Positions 27,721 to 37,869 of a DNA stretch of 64,000 bases are shown here, in pieces; position 1 is the stretch's first letter, and every line of letters begins with the position of its first letter. The stretch comes from Pseudomonas guineae (GTDB lineage: Bacteria > Pseudomonadota > Gammaproteobacteria > Pseudomonadales > Pseudomonadaceae), in the NCBI RefSeq assembly GCF_900113745.1, contig NZ_FOQL01000003.1:492229-556228 (forward strand). Reading direction: 5' to 3'. The position numbers and the translations under genes were made by a program. A model generated the notes under the pieces. It had not been told where the DNA came from and did no database searches. It saw only the letters and a list, made by a program, of their open reading frames with translations.

Positions 27721-27890
27721 TCGTAATAGACCTTAAACACAGTATCCCGGAGCAACACTAACGACGCCAAACGAAGACTAAAAGCTAGGGATCTATGAAT
27801 TAATTGTTGTTAAGCAGCTAGAAATAACATGAAAACAATGCGCTATCTTTAGCACACTGAACAAATCGGCACACTACCCCAGGCGGGGGC

Positions 27891-27906
27891 TGCCAAATGC
27901 TTGGCA
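27891..27906. promoter_or_regulatory. Operator-like palindrome in the gspE-gspC divide
   Basis: TGCCAA-ATGC-TTGGCA is a perfect 6-4-6 inverted repeat, preceded at 27877-27888 by a CCCC/GGGG hairpin. It lies 51 nt before the gspC start in the 236-bp region that must hold promoters for both gsp units. No protein is implied by the sequence. Confidence 0.35.
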
Positions 27907-27956
27907 AGTGTCTATGATCTGCCCGCGAGCCACGCCACATAATAATAAGTCCCGGA

Positions 27957-28610
27957 GTGACGCCCTTGCCCGTTTCGGCCTCCCATCGCTGGTTACAGCG
28001 CCACGCCACCACGTTGGTGGGTTTCGTGCTGGTAGCTGCCATGAGCATCAGCCTGGCTTGGCAGAGCGCCGATTGGTTGCGTTTATTGCGTGCGCCAGTG
28101 GCCGCAAGCAACAACAGCGAAATCCTAATACCGCCTACGGCACAGGGCTCCGAGATCGCTCAACTGTTCGGCAACAACAGCGTCGCCAACGATGGCCCTG
28201 CCCCAAACACCAACTTACGCCTGACTTTGCTCGGCAGCTTTGTGCATGCCGACCCACAACGCTCCAGCGCGATCATCCGCAGTGAAGGCAGCCCAGCTCA
28301 GCGCTATGACATCGACAGTGAGATCAGCAGCGGCGTGCGCTTGCACGCGGTAGCAGCTGACCACGTCGAAATCCTGCGCCAGGGTCGCCGAGAGCGACTT
28401 AGCTTTCCTCTGCATAGCTCGGCTGCCGGCAGCCTGCAAAGCAGCAGTCCAGGCGTCATAACCGACCCAGTTGAACAGCTCAGCGATATGCAAGACGACG
28501 ATCTGAGCCAACTGCGCGAGCGCATGGACGCACTGCGCCAGCAGATGCTGGATTCCGGCAGCCTGCCCGCTACTGCTGAACCCACCGAACAGACCACGGA
28601 AAACAACTGA
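27957..28610 (+). CDS. gspC: Type II secretion protein GspC (XcpP-like)
   Basis: A 217-aa bitopic inner-membrane protein linking the platform to the GspD secretin. One membrane segment (TTLVGFVLVAAMSISLAW) is followed by the homology region (LRLTLLGSFVHADPQRSSAI) that binds GspD. The C-terminal coiled coil (LSDMQDDDLSQLRERMDALR) stands in place of a PDZ domain, as in P. aeruginosa XcpP. The start is GTG at 27957 or, better placed behind a GGAG site, TTG at 27966. Four nt separate it from gspD. Confidence 0.93.
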   Translation: MTPLPVSASHRWLQRHATTLVGFVLVAAMSISLAWQSADWLRLLRAPVAASNNSEILIPPTAQGSEIAQLFGNNSVANDGPAPNTNLRLTLLGSFVHADPQRSSAIIRSEGSPAQRYDIDSEISSGVRLHAVAADHVEILRQGRRERLSFPLHSSAAGSLQSSSPGVITDPVEQLSDMQDDDLSQLRERMDALRQQMLDSGSLPATAEPTEQTTENN

Positions 28611-28614
28611 CACG

Positions 28615-30564
28615 ATGACTCCGACTCTCTCGCGCCTTACCTTCGCTTTGCTGGCCGCCGGTCTGACTTGTAGCTCGCTACCATTGAGCGCTGCCGTTAC
28701 AGCCGTGGCCCCGAGCGCCAGCCAGCAGGAAGAAAGCTGGACCATCAACCTTAAGGGCGCCGATATCCGCGAGTTTATCGACCAGGTGGCGCAGATCAGC
28801 GGGCAAACTTTTGTGATCGACCCTCGGGTCAAGGGCCAGGTCAGCGTTGTATCCAACAGCCCGCTTACGCTGAGCGAGGTCTATCAGCTTTTTCTCTCAG
28901 TGATGGCCACTCACGGCTTCAGCGTGATCACCCAGGGCGACCAGGCGCGCATCGTGCCCAACGCCGAGGCCAAGGCGGACGCGGATGCCGGACGCAATGC
29001 ACCGGACCGCTTGGAGACCCGCTTGATTCAAGTCCAGCACGGCTCAGCTACCGAACTGATTCCGCTGATCCGCCCCCTCGTGCCGCAATTTGGCCATTTG
29101 GCCGCGGTCAGCAGCGCCAATGCGATCATCATCAGCGACCGCACGGCCAATATTGAGCGTATTGAAGACCTGCTGCGCCAGCTCGACCAGAAAGGCCAGA
29201 ACGACTACAGCGTGCTGAATCTGCAGCATGCCTGGGTCATGGACACTGCTGAAGTGCTACGCAGCGCTGTCGATCGCGGCCAAGCCAAAGGCGCGTCAGG
29301 CACTCAGGTGATTGCCGACGGTCGCACTAACCGCCTGATTCTGCTTGGCCCGCCGGGCGCACGCGCCAAGCTGGTGGCCTTGGCGAAATCGTTGGATAGC
29401 CCAGCCAGTCGTTCGGCCAACACACGCGTTATTCGCCTGCGCCATGGCGATGCAAAAAGCATGGCAGAAACCCTTGGGGAGATTTCTGAAAAGCTCAAAC
29501 CGGAAGCAGGCGGAGAAACCACCGGCAAGCCGCAAACAGTCCTGATCCGCGCTGATGAAAGCCTTAACGCCCTGGTACTGCTGGCCGAGCCTGATGTGGT
29601 GGCTACCTTGGAAGACATTGTGCGCCAACTGGATGTACCGCGCGCACAAGTGATGGTCGAAGCAGCGATTGTCGAAGTCTCTGGCGATATCAGCGACGCC
29701 CTCGGGGTGCAGTGGGCCGTGGATGCCCGTGGTGGCAGCGGTGGCTTGGGCGGTACTAATTTCAGCGGCACCGGACTGTCGGTTGGCCGGGTGTTGCAGG
29801 CGATCCAAGACAACAAAAACGGCACTGATAACAACACCCTGAGCAATCTGCCGGACGGCGCGATTATCGGCTTAGGCACCGACAGCTTTGGCGTGCTGGT
29901 CACCGCATTGTCCGCCAACAGCAAGAGTAACCTGCTGTCGACGCCAAGCCTGCTGACTCTGGACCACCAAAAAGCAGAAATATTGGTCGGGCAGAACGTG
30001 CCCTTCCAGACTGGCTCGTTTACCACCAGCGCATCGGGTGCCGATAACCCCTTCACCACCATCGAGCGCCAGGACATCGGCGTGACCCTGAAAGTCACCC
30101 CGCATATCAACGATGGCGCTAGCCTGCGCTTGGAAATAGAGCAGGAAATATCCTCCATCGCGCCCACTAGCCAGGGGGTGAATGCGGTAGACCTAATCAC
30201 CAACAAGCGCTCGATCAAAAGTACCATCCTCGCTGAAAACGGCCAGGTGATTGTGCTCGGTGGCTTAATTCAGGATGACGTCACCCAGGCCGACTCGAAG
30301 GTGCCGCTGCTCGGTGATATTCCGCTGCTCGGACGGCTGTTCCGCTCAACCAAGGAGACCCGGATCAAGCGCAACCTGATGGTGTTTCTGCGCCCAACCG
30401 TGATTCGCGATGCCGCCGGCATGGCGGCGTTGTCCGGGAAGAAATACAGCGATATACGCGTGCTTGGCGATGTGCGTGAGGACTACCGCCCTGGTGTATT
30501 GCCACGTGATGCGGTGCAGTTGTTTGATAAAGCCGAACACGAGGCCATTGACCTACGCGAATAG
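28615..30564 (+). CDS. gspD: Type II secretion secretin GspD (XcpQ-like)
   Basis: A 649-aa secretin forming the outer-membrane exit pore. A signal peptide (cleaved near LSA) precedes the N0 domain (WTINLKGADIREFIDQVAQI), N1-N3 repeats, and the secretin core (about 340-600) with VPFQTGSFTT and the conserved GGLIQDDV..VPLLGDIPLLGRLF. A short S-domain ends IDLRE; it lacks a lipoprotein cysteine, so a pilotin need is not evident. No dedicated pilotin gene is in view. Transcribed with gspC. Confidence 0.97.
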   Translation: MTPTLSRLTFALLAAGLTCSSLPLSAAVTAVAPSASQQEESWTINLKGADIREFIDQVAQISGQTFVIDPRVKGQVSVVSNSPLTLSEVYQLFLSVMATHGFSVITQGDQARIVPNAEAKADADAGRNAPDRLETRLIQVQHGSATELIPLIRPLVPQFGHLAAVSSANAIIISDRTANIERIEDLLRQLDQKGQNDYSVLNLQHAWVMDTAEVLRSAVDRGQAKGASGTQVIADGRTNRLILLGPPGARAKLVALAKSLDSPASRSANTRVIRLRHGDAKSMAETLGEISEKLKPEAGGETTGKPQTVLIRADESLNALVLLAEPDVVATLEDIVRQLDVPRAQVMVEAAIVEVSGDISDALGVQWAVDARGGSGGLGGTNFSGTGLSVGRVLQAIQDNKNGTDNNTLSNLPDGAIIGLGTDSFGVLVTALSANSKSNLLSTPSLLTLDHQKAEILVGQNVPFQTGSFTTSASGADNPFTTIERQDIGVTLKVTPHINDGASLRLEIEQEISSIAPTSQGVNAVDLITNKRSIKSTILAENGQVIVLGGLIQDDVTQADSKVPLLGDIPLLGRLFRSTKETRIKRNLMVFLRPTVIRDAAGMAALSGKKYSDIRVLGDVREDYRPGVLPRDAVQLFDKAEHEAIDLRE

Positions 30565-30688
30565 CCTTCCTTGTACAGCAGAGGGCCGCTGCAGGCATTA
30601 CCTACAGCAGCCGTGTGGAGGGCATATCGTCACCAGCAGCCCACGCTTACGCCCATCAACATCTAGCGCGGCACGGGCAGCCAGGCGC

Positions 30689-31900
30689 CTAGAGCGCCGC
30701 CAGACCGCGCGCCAAGTCAGCCTGCAAGTCAGCCAAATCTTCGAGGCCGACCGCAACACGGATCAGGTTATCGCGAATCCCCGCATTAGCCCGCTCAGCG
30801 GGGCTCAACCGACCATGGGAGGTGGTCGCCGGGTGGGCGATGGTGGTCTTGGTGTCACCGAGGTTGGTGGTGATGGAAATCACCCGCGTGGCATCAATAA
30901 AACGCCAGGCCGCCTCTTTGCCGCCTTTAACTTCAAAGCTGACCACCGCACCGAAAGCGCTCTGTTGGCGCTTGGCCAGCTCATGCTGCGGGTGGCTGGG
31001 CAGGCCGGAATAATGCACCTGCTCGATGCCCGGCTGCTGCTGCAACCATTGCGCCAAGTGCAGAGCGCTGGCGCAATGCGCTTGCATGCGGATGCGCAGC
31101 GTTTCCAAGCCTTTGAGGAAGATCCAGGCGTTGAACGGGCTCAGGGTCGGCCCGGCTGTACGCAAAAAGCCGACCGCTTCAGTCATCAGTTTGGTACTGC
31201 CGGCCAGTACACCACCCATGCTGCGGCCTTGCCCATCGATGTACTTGGTGGCTGAATGCATGACGATATCAGCCCCGAACTTGAGGGGTTGCTGCAATGC
31301 AGGTGTACAGAAACAGTTGTCCACCGCCAGTAGCGCACCTTTAGCATGAGCAATTTCCGCCAAGGCGGCGATATCCACCAGTTCAGCCAAAGGGTTGGAC
31401 GGCGACTCGACAAACAGCAGTTTGGTGTTGGGTTTGCAAGCCGCCGCCCAAGCGTCGAGATCTGCCAGCGGCACATAATCGACCTGCACACCAAAGCGCT
31501 TGAGGTATTTTTCGAACAGGCTGATGGTCGAGCCGAATACGCTACGCGACACCAACACATGATCGCCCGCGCTACACAGGCTCATGACCATGGCCAAAAT
31601 CGCCGACATACCGGATGAAGTGGCCACCGCCTGCTCCGCCCCTTCCAACGCCGCAATGCGCTCTTCAAACGCACGTACGGTCGGATTGGTGTAGCGCGAA
31701 TAGACATTACCCGGCACTTCCCCGGCAAAGCGCGCCGCGGCATCGGCGGCAGTGCGAAAAACATAACTGGAGGTCGGGTAAATCGCCTCACTGTGCTCAC
31801 CTTCCGGCGAGCGGTGTTGCCCAGCACGCACTGCCAATGTGTCGAAACCAACGCCTTCAAGATCGCTGTCTAAACGCCCGGCCTGCCATTCAATCGTCAT
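30689..31900 (-). CDS. metZ: O-succinylhomoserine sulfhydrylase
   Basis: A 403-aa PLP enzyme that makes homocysteine directly from O-succinylhomoserine and sulfide. Family hallmarks are YSRYTNPTV (about 67-75), SSGMSAILA, and HSATKYIDGQGR with the Schiff-base lysine near residue 209. The start is ATG at 31900 (MTIEWQAGRL), 6 nt after GAGGGG; an upstream ATG at 31906 overlaps the ribosome site. Length equals Pseudomonas MetZ. It follows purF in the same operon, with a hairpin at 31914-31937 between them. Confidence 0.96.
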   Translation of the reverse strand: MTIEWQAGRLDSDLEGVGFDTLAVRAGQHRSPEGEHSEAIYPTSSYVFRTAADAAARFAGEVPGNVYSRYTNPTVRAFEERIAALEGAEQAVATSSGMSAILAMVMSLCSAGDHVLVSRSVFGSTISLFEKYLKRFGVQVDYVPLADLDAWAAACKPNTKLLFVESPSNPLAELVDIAALAEIAHAKGALLAVDNCFCTPALQQPLKFGADIVMHSATKYIDGQGRSMGGVLAGSTKLMTEAVGFLRTAGPTLSPFNAWIFLKGLETLRIRMQAHCASALHLAQWLQQQPGIEQVHYSGLPSHPQHELAKRQQSAFGAVVSFEVKGGKEAAWRFIDATRVISITTNLGDTKTTIAHPATTSHGRLSPAERANAGIRDNLIRVAVGLEDLADLQADLARGLAAL

Positions 31901-31913
31901 TAGCATCCCCTCA

Positions 31914-31937
31914 CCCAGCCTGCTTTAGCAGGCTGGG
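31914..31937 (-). other. Hairpin between purF and metZ
   Basis: A perfect 10-bp stem (CCCAGCCTGC and complement) with loop TTTA (AAAT-type on the other strand). It ends 2 nt before the metZ ribosome site at 31907-31912. There is no T tract after it, so a translational or mRNA-stability role is likelier than termination. Confidence 0.6.
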
Positions 31938-31945
31938 CAGCGTAA

Positions 31946-33451
31946 TTAGTCGTTGTACAGGCCGATAATTGCGCTGACCGCCTGGGACGACACCTTCGAC
32001 ATGTCGTTACGGGCCTGCTCGATCTTGTTCAGGTAAGTCTCGTCAACATCGCCAGTGACATACTTGCCATCAAACACCGCGCAATCAAAATTCTCGATCT
32101 TCACCTTGCCACCACCGACGGCTTCGATCAGGTCAGCCAGGTCTTGGTAGATCAGCCAATCGGCACCGATCAGCGCAGCGACCTCTTCGGTGCTGCGGTT
32201 GTGCGCAATCAGTTCGTGGGCGCTAGGCATGTCGATGCCATACACGTTCGGGTATCGCACCGCCGGTGCGGCCGAGCAGAAATACACATTTTTCGCCCCA
32301 GCTTCACGGGCCATCTGGATGATTTGCTTGCAGGTGGTGCCACGCACGATGGAGTCGTCGACCAGCATCACGTTTTTGCCACGGAACTCCAACTCGATCG
32401 CATTAAGCTTCTGCCGCACAGATTTTTTACGCGCAGCCTGCCCTGGCATGATGAAGGTACGACCGATATAGCGGTTCTTCACAAAGCCTTCGCGGAACTT
32501 CACACCGAGGTGGTTAGCCAGTTCCAGTGCCGCCGTGCGGCTGGTATCCGGTATGGGGATCACCACATCAATGTCATGTTCTGGGCGCTCGCGCAGAATC
32601 TTCTCGGCAAGCTTCTCGCCCATACGCAGGCGCGCCTTGTAGACCGATACGCCATCCATGATCGAGTCAGGGCGGGCCAGGTAGACGTGTTCGAAAATGC
32701 ACGGCGAATACTTAGGGTTAGTGGCGCACTGACGGGTGTAGAGCCTTCCGTCTTCGGTGATGTACACCGCTTCACCCGGCGCAAGATCGCGAATCAGGGT
32801 AAAGCCCAGCACGTCCAGCGAGACGCTTTCCGAGGCGATCATGTATTCAACGCCTTCGTCTGTGTGACGCTGACCGAAGACGATCGGACGAATGCCGTTA
32901 GGATCGCGAAAACCAACAATGCCGTAGCCGGTGATCATCGCCACCACGGCATAACCACCGACGCAGCGCTCGTGTACGTCAGTCACAGCGGCGAATACAT
33001 CTTCTTCGGTGGGCTGCAACTTGCCGCGCTGAGCCAGTTCGTGAGCGAAGACGTTGAGCAGCACTTCCGAATCGGAATTGGTGTTTACGTGGCGAAGGTC
33101 GGATTCGTAAATTTCCTTGGCCAACTGTTCGACGTTAGTCAGGTTGCCGTTGTGAGCCAGGGTGATGCCGTAGGGAGAATTGACATAAAACGGCTGCGCC
33201 TCGGCTGAGCTGGAACTGCCCGCAGTTGGGTAGCGCACATGACCAATGCCCATATGGCCGACCAGGCGCTGCATGTGACGCTGCTGAAACACGTCACGTA
33301 CCAAGCCATTGTCCTTACGCAGGAACAAGCGGCCTTCATGGCTGGTAACAATACCGGCAGCATCCTGGCCGCGGTGCTGGAGGACGGTCAGACCGTCATA
33401 CAGCGCCTGATTGACGTTCGATTTACCGACGATACCGACAATGCCACACAT
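31946..33451 (-). CDS. purF: Amidophosphoribosyltransferase
   Basis: A 501-aa enzyme for the first committed step of purine synthesis, forming phosphoribosylamine from PRPP and glutamine. The start at 33451 gives MCGIVGIVG so that Cys1 is exposed as the N-terminal nucleophile of the glutaminase domain; a GTG-like start three codons upstream would spoil this. The PRPP loop [13 protein letters not shown] lies near residues 362-374. Flanked by cvpA upstream, as in many gamma-proteobacteria, and metZ downstream. Confidence 0.97.
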   Translation of the reverse strand: MCGIVGIVGKSNVNQALYDGLTVLQHRGQDAAGIVTSHEGRLFLRKDNGLVRDVFQQRHMQRLVGHMGIGHVRYPTAGSSSSAEAQPFYVNSPYGITLAHNGNLTNVEQLAKEIYESDLRHVNTNSDSEVLLNVFAHELAQRGKLQPTEEDVFAAVTDVHERCVGGYAVVAMITGYGIVGFRDPNGIRPIVFGQRHTDEGVEYMIASESVSLDVLGFTLIRDLAPGEAVYITEDGRLYTRQCATNPKYSPCIFEHVYLARPDSIMDGVSVYKARLRMGEKLAEKILRERPEHDIDVVIPIPDTSRTAALELANHLGVKFREGFVKNRYIGRTFIMPGQAARKKSVRQKLNAIELEFRGKNVMLVDDSIVRGTTCKQIIQMAREAGAKNVYFCSAAPAVRYPNVYGIDMPSAHELIAHNRSTEEVAALIGADWLIYQDLADLIEAVGGGKVKIENFDCAVFDGKYVTGDVDETYLNKIEQARNDMSKVSSQAVSAIIGLYND

Positions 33452-33496
33452 GTGACGCAACCCCTACTCAATGAAACAGGATGATTGTGCATGCAC

Positions 33497-34051
33497 TTAC
33501 GGCAGTTTTGACTGCAGCAGTGCCTCTTTAAACGGTAACTCCACCGGCGCACTCACGCCGCTGGCAAGCCACTGACTGGAGAGACCTAAAATTAGATTTT
33601 TCGACCAGTCGGCAACCATCAAGAAATGTGGCAAAAGTGCTGATTGCTGCCACCAACTGTCTTGTTGAACTGGGGCTAGGCTGATCAGGCCAACCAGTAC
33701 CACCACCAGCAGGCCACCGCGCGCAGCGCCGAAGACCATGCCGAGAAAACGATCAGTGCCCGACAATCCGGTCACCCGGATCAACTCACCAATCAAATAA
33801 TTGATCAGGGCGCCGACCAACAGCGTGACCACAAACAGAATGGCGCAACCTGCAATCACGCGAGCTGAAGGGGTCTCGATAAAATCCACCAGGTGCTGCG
33901 ACAGCGCGCCACCAAACATCCAGGCGACAACGCCGGCAATGATCCAGGTCAGCAGCGAAAGGGCTTCTTTAACGAAACCTCGGCTCAGACTGATCAGGCT
34001 TGAAACGGCGACAACGGCGATAATTGCCCAATCGACCCAAGTGAATATCAC
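33497..34051 (-). CDS. cvpA: CvpA family membrane protein
   Basis: A 184-aa inner-membrane protein with about four helices; FTWVDWAIIAVVAVSSLISLSRGFV and TDRFLGMVFGAARGG are conserved family stretches. E. coli CvpA is needed for colicin V production and is tied to envelope stress; its biochemical role is unclear. Translation starts at GTG (34051). It lies directly upstream of purF, a conserved pairing. Confidence 0.94.
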   Translation of the reverse strand: MIFTWVDWAIIAVVAVSSLISLSRGFVKEALSLLTWIIAGVVAWMFGGALSQHLVDFIETPSARVIAGCAILFVVTLLVGALINYLIGELIRVTGLSGTDRFLGMVFGAARGGLLVVVLVGLISLAPVQQDSWWQQSALLPHFLMVADWSKNLILGLSSQWLASGVSAPVELPFKEALLQSKLP

Positions 34052-34199
34052 GATGCAGGTTACCGACGAGAAAGGCGCTGCATTTTAGCAGAGCACCTGT
34101 GCGGGGAGTAAACAAAGGATTTGCCAACTGCTGAAATGCCCGACCGGCCTCTCGACAGCCCCGGCACCTGGGTTTGACGAAGACCACTAAGCCAGCGGA

Positions 34200-34802
34200 T
34201 CAGCTCGCCTCAGGCTGAAAACGCACCACAAAGCCATTGAGCTTGTGCTGACGATTGAGCTGATCACGCAGGCGGTCTGCCTCGGCACGCTCGATCAGCG
34301 GCCCAACAAACACTCGATTCATACCATCAAAGGTGCGTATGTAGGCGTTGTAGCCCTGGCTGCGCAAGGTTTTCTGCAGCTTTTGCGCGCCATCACCACT
34401 GGACAGGCTCGCCAACTGCACCGACCAGCTGATCGGCAAGCTGTTGGCATCCAGCTTGCTGGTTACAGCCTGAGGCGGCACTGCTTCCGGCTTAGCCGCT
34501 GCTCCGGACGATGCAGGAGCAACTGAAGTGGCTGGAGGCTCAACCGAATCCACTGGCTCTAGACTCTGCGTTGTTTGCACCCCAATCGGCTCATCAGGCA
34601 ATAACTGTAGCTCCGGCACGGCTACCGGCTGCAATTCAACTTCAGGCACCTCAGGGGCCGCTGGCATGGCCGGCGCATCGACCTGAACCCGTTGCGACTC
34701 ATCTTCACGCGACAGCAGCATGGGCAAAAAAATCACTGCCAACGCCAGCAACACCAGCGCACCGACCATGCGCTGCTTCAATCCCTTATCCAGCAAAGCC
34801 AT
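34200..34802 (-). CDS. dedD: SPOR domain protein DedD
   Basis: A 200-aa bitopic protein: cytoplasmic [12 protein letters not shown], one membrane segment (VGALVLLALAVIFLPML), a Pro/Val/Glu-rich periplasmic linker, and a C-terminal SPOR domain (about 122-195; SWSVQLASLSSGDGAQKL and RVFVGPLIER). It binds denuded peptidoglycan at the division site. The start at 34802 overlaps the end of folC by 17 nt; longer frames only run inside folC. Confidence 0.92.
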   Translation of the reverse strand: MALLDKGLKQRMVGALVLLALAVIFLPMLLSREDESQRVQVDAPAMPAAPEVPEVELQPVAVPELQLLPDEPIGVQTTQSLEPVDSVEPPATSVAPASSGAAAKPEAVPPQAVTSKLDANSLPISWSVQLASLSSGDGAQKLQKTLRSQGYNAYIRTFDGMNRVFVGPLIERAEADRLRDQLNRQHKLNGFVVRFQPEAS

Positions 34803-36093
34803 CCTGCACGCCCCCATTGGCTTGGCGGCCCAGCCAATCCAAGGCCTCGGCCACGCAATAAAAAGATCCAAACAGCAGCACTTCGTCGCCATCCGCAGCC
34901 TGCTCACACTGAGCCTCGAGCGCCGCTTGCACACTTGCATAGGCAGCCACTCGCGCCCCGCTGCTGTGCAAATGTGCTTCTAGCTCGACCGCGGTTCGCG
35001 TGCGACTGACCGGCAATGTCGCCACCGCCCAACTGTCCACCTCACTCAACAAAGGCGCCACCACACCGGGTAGGTCCTTGTCGGCCAACAAACCGAACAC
35101 GGCCAAACGCTTACCTGGCAATGCCTGTTTAGCCAGCCGTAGCGCGAGATATTCGCTAGCGTGAGGATTATGCCCAACATCGAGCAGCAGCGTGAGTGCC
35201 TTGCCGCGCCAATTCAGCACTCTGCGGTCCAGCCGCCCAATCAAGCGGGTCTGCTGCAACGCCTGACGTATCGACTCAGGCTGCCAAGGCAACTGCATGA
35301 GTGCATAGGCCTGCAAGGCTAAAGCAGCATTTTCCATGGGCAACTCGAGCAGCGGTAAATGCTGCAGACTGAGCATTTCGTCTCGATGGTTGAGGCCGCT
35401 CCAGGACCAGCCATGCGTATTGATGGTCAGATCATAATCACGACCACGCAGGAAGAACGGGACATCGAGCAACGCCACTTGGTCGAGCATGGACTGCGGC
35501 GGTTCGAGGTCACCGCACAAAGCAGGTTTACCCGTACGGAAGATGCCAGCCTTCTCAAAGGCGACCGACTCGCGGCTATCACCTAACCAGTCGGTATGAT
35601 CGATGCCGATGCTCGTAACCACTGCGATGTCGGCATCTAGCAAATTCACCGCATCCAGTCGGCCACCCAGGCCGACTTCTAGCACCAAGGCATCCAGGCC
35701 CGCTTGCTGAAACAGCCAGAATGCCGCGAGAGTGCCCATTTCAAAGTAGGTCAGCGAGGTTTCACCGCGTGCAGCTTCGACCACCGCGAACGCTTCGCAG
35801 AGCATCACATCGCTGGCTTCTACACCCGCAACTTGTACTCGCTCGTTATAACGCAACAGATGCGGCGAGCTGTAAACACCGACCTTGAGCCCTTGCCCTT
35901 GCAACAGCGCGGCGATAAATGCACAGGTCGAGCCCTTGCCATTGGTCCCGGTGACGGTAATCACCCGCGGGGCCAACTTATCCAAGCCCAGACGCTGCAG
36001 CACCAGGCGAGAGCGTTCCAAGCCCATGTCGATGGCACTTGGGTGCAGTTGCTCTAGATAGCTCAGCCAATCGGCAAGGGAGCGCTCGGTCAT
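34786..36093 (-). CDS. folC: Dihydrofolate synthase/folylpolyglutamate synthase
   Basis: A 435-aa Mur-ligase-like enzyme that adds glutamate to dihydropteroate and folates. The P-loop [14 protein letters not shown] lies near residues 46-59; further motifs are [11 protein letters not shown] and [12 protein letters not shown]. The ATG overlaps the accD stop by 4 nt (ATGA), and the 3' end overlaps dedD by 17 nt. The order accD-folC-dedD-cvpA-purF is a conserved gamma-proteobacterial cluster. Confidence 0.97.
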   Translation of the reverse strand: MTERSLADWLSYLEQLHPSAIDMGLERSRLVLQRLGLDKLAPRVITVTGTNGKGSTCAFIAALLQGQGLKVGVYSSPHLLRYNERVQVAGVEASDVMLCEAFAVVEAARGETSLTYFEMGTLAAFWLFQQAGLDALVLEVGLGGRLDAVNLLDADIAVVTSIGIDHTDWLGDSRESVAFEKAGIFRTGKPALCGDLEPPQSMLDQVALLDVPFFLRGRDYDLTINTHGWSWSGLNHRDEMLSLQHLPLLELPMENAALALQAYALMQLPWQPESIRQALQQTRLIGRLDRRVLNWRGKALTLLLDVGHNPHASEYLALRLAKQALPGKRLAVFGLLADKDLPGVVAPLLSEVDSWAVATLPVSRTRTAVELEAHLHSSGARVAAYASVQAALEAQCEQAADGDEVLLFGSFYCVAEALDWLGRQANGGVQDGFAG

Positions 36094-36974
36094 GCCGTTA
36101 CCGGCAACGAGACAGGTGAAGGCAGACCCATGAACTGCGCCAGTAGGCGCGCTAAGCGCGGACGCAGTTCCGCGCGATGAATAATCATGTCGATGGCACC
36201 GTGCTCCAGCAGGAACTCACTGCGCTGGAAACCTTCCGGTAATTTCTCACGCACGGTTTGCTCGATCACACGCGGGCCGGCAAAGCCGATCAACGCTCGG
36301 GGCTCGGCGACAATCACATCGCCAAGCATGGCCAAACTGGCGGAGACGCCGCCATACACTGGGTCGGTCAAGACCGAGACAAACGGAATACCCTCTTCAC
36401 GTAAACGCGCCAGTACAGCCGAGGTTTTGGCCATCTGCATCAGTGAGATCAGGGCTTCCTGCATACGCGCACCGCCAGATGCGGAGAAACACACTAACGG
36501 GCAGCGCTGTTCCAGCGCCGCATTGGCGGCACGCACAAAGCGCTCGCCAACAATGGCGCCCATCGAACCACCCATAAAGGAGAACTCGAAAGCGCAGGTC
36601 ACGATCGGCATGCCCTCTAGGGTGCCGCGAATGGCCACCAAAGCATCTTTCTCGCCAGTCTGCTTTTGCGCGCCTACGATGCGATCCTTATACTTTTTGC
36701 TATCACGAAACTTCAAACGATCGACTGGCTCAAGCTCAGCGCCGAGCTCTTCGCGCCCCTCTGCATCCAGGAAAATATCCAGGCGCGCACGGGCATTGAT
36801 ACGCATGTGATGATTACACTTAGGGCAAACATCCAGGGTCTTTTCCAGCTCGGGCTTATACAGCACTGAGTCGCAGGACGGGCACTTATGCCACAGGCCC
36901 TCGGGCACCGAACTCTTCTTGACCTCGGAACGCATGATCGATGGGATGAGTTTGTCTACCAACCAGTTGCTCAT
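36090..36974 (-). CDS. accD: Acetyl-CoA carboxylase carboxyltransferase subunit beta
   Basis: A 294-aa subunit that, with AccA, moves the carboxyl group from biotin to acetyl-CoA to give malonyl-CoA. The N-terminal zinc ribbon is CPSC and CPKC (residues about 30-53); the crotonase-like core includes [22 protein letters not shown]. The length is standard. Start [15 protein letters not shown] at 36974. Overlaps folC by 4 nt; 223 nt separate it from trpF. Confidence 0.97.
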   Translation of the reverse strand: MSNWLVDKLIPSIMRSEVKKSSVPEGLWHKCPSCDSVLYKPELEKTLDVCPKCNHHMRINARARLDIFLDAEGREELGAELEPVDRLKFRDSKKYKDRIVGAQKQTGEKDALVAIRGTLEGMPIVTCAFEFSFMGGSMGAIVGERFVRAANAALEQRCPLVCFSASGGARMQEALISLMQMAKTSAVLARLREEGIPFVSVLTDPVYGGVSASLAMLGDVIVAEPRALIGFAGPRVIEQTVREKLPEGFQRSEFLLEHGAIDMIIHRAELRPRLARLLAQFMGLPSPVSLPVTA

Positions 36975-37197
36975 GCTCTTGATTCTCCACAGCGGTTAAC
37001 CGGGCGGGCTGCGCTCTATGCGACCAGGCCTATCCGGAAAAATTCATGAGTACAGCCGTTCAGGGGCCGGTGCATTGCCACTATGGCAGCACTTACACAC
37101 CCGCCATCCTCGAACGACCGCCTGCAGCGTTCATATAACCTGCAACAGGGTTATGGACGGCCAAGGCCGCGACGCCGTCACATCAACCCAGTCCTGC

Positions 37198-37818
37198 TCA
37201 AACAGCCTTTACCGCTTGCATAAAAGCCCGAATCTTTTGCGCGTCCTTGATGCCTTTAGCCGTTTCTACGCCGCCACTGACGTCAACCGCATAAGGACGT
37301 ACCCGCGCGATGGCCTGCGCAACGTTCTCAGCCGTTAGACCGCCGGCCAGAATAACTGGCTTGCTTAAGCTTTCAGGCACCAGCGACCAATCAAATGCCT
37401 CACCTGTACCGCCCGGAATACCTGGCACATAGGTATCCAGCAATACACCACTGGCATTCTTGTAGAGCGCAACCTGGGCCGCGATATCATCACCCGGCTT
37501 AACCCGCAGCGCTTTGATATAAGGACGGTGGTAATCATCGCAAGCAGCTGGACTCTCATCGCCATGGAACTGCAGCAAATCAAGCGGTACCGCATCGAGA
37601 ATTTCACCCAACTCACAGCGACTGGCATCGACGAATAAGCCCACCGTGGTCACAAACGGCGGTAAGGCGCTAATGATCGCGCGCGCCTGCTGCACCGTGA
37701 CAGCTCGCGGGCTCTTGGCATAGAACACCAGCCCAATAGCATCCGCACCCGCCTCAACAGCCGCCAATGCATCCTCTATGCGGGTAATGCCACAAATCTT
37801 GCTGCGAACGACTGACAA
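37198..37818 (-). CDS. trpF: Phosphoribosylanthranilate isomerase
   Basis: A 206-aa TIM-barrel enzyme of tryptophan synthesis. [23 protein letters not shown] holds the general-base Cys near residue 9, and [15 protein letters not shown] and [14 protein letters not shown] are the phosphate-binding loops. The start is TTG at 37818, 8 nt after GAGG; no in-frame ATG is nearby, so the rare start is well supported. It stands apart from other trp genes and follows truA. Confidence 0.95.
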   Translation of the reverse strand: MSVVRSKICGITRIEDALAAVEAGADAIGLVFYAKSPRAVTVQQARAIISALPPFVTTVGLFVDASRCELGEILDAVPLDLLQFHGDESPAACDDYHRPYIKALRVKPGDDIAAQVALYKNASGVLLDTYVPGIPGGTGEAFDWSLVPESLSKPVILAGGLTAENVAQAIARVRPYAVDVSGGVETAKGIKDAQKIRAFMQAVKAV

Positions 37819-37869
37819 CAGGATGACCTCGGTTAATTCAGTGAGAGCTGGATGCTAGCAAATAGCCTT

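Noticed and set aside
32144..33208. 354-codon plus-strand frame opposite purF
   Set aside because: Shadow of purF codon bias; no recognisable domain.
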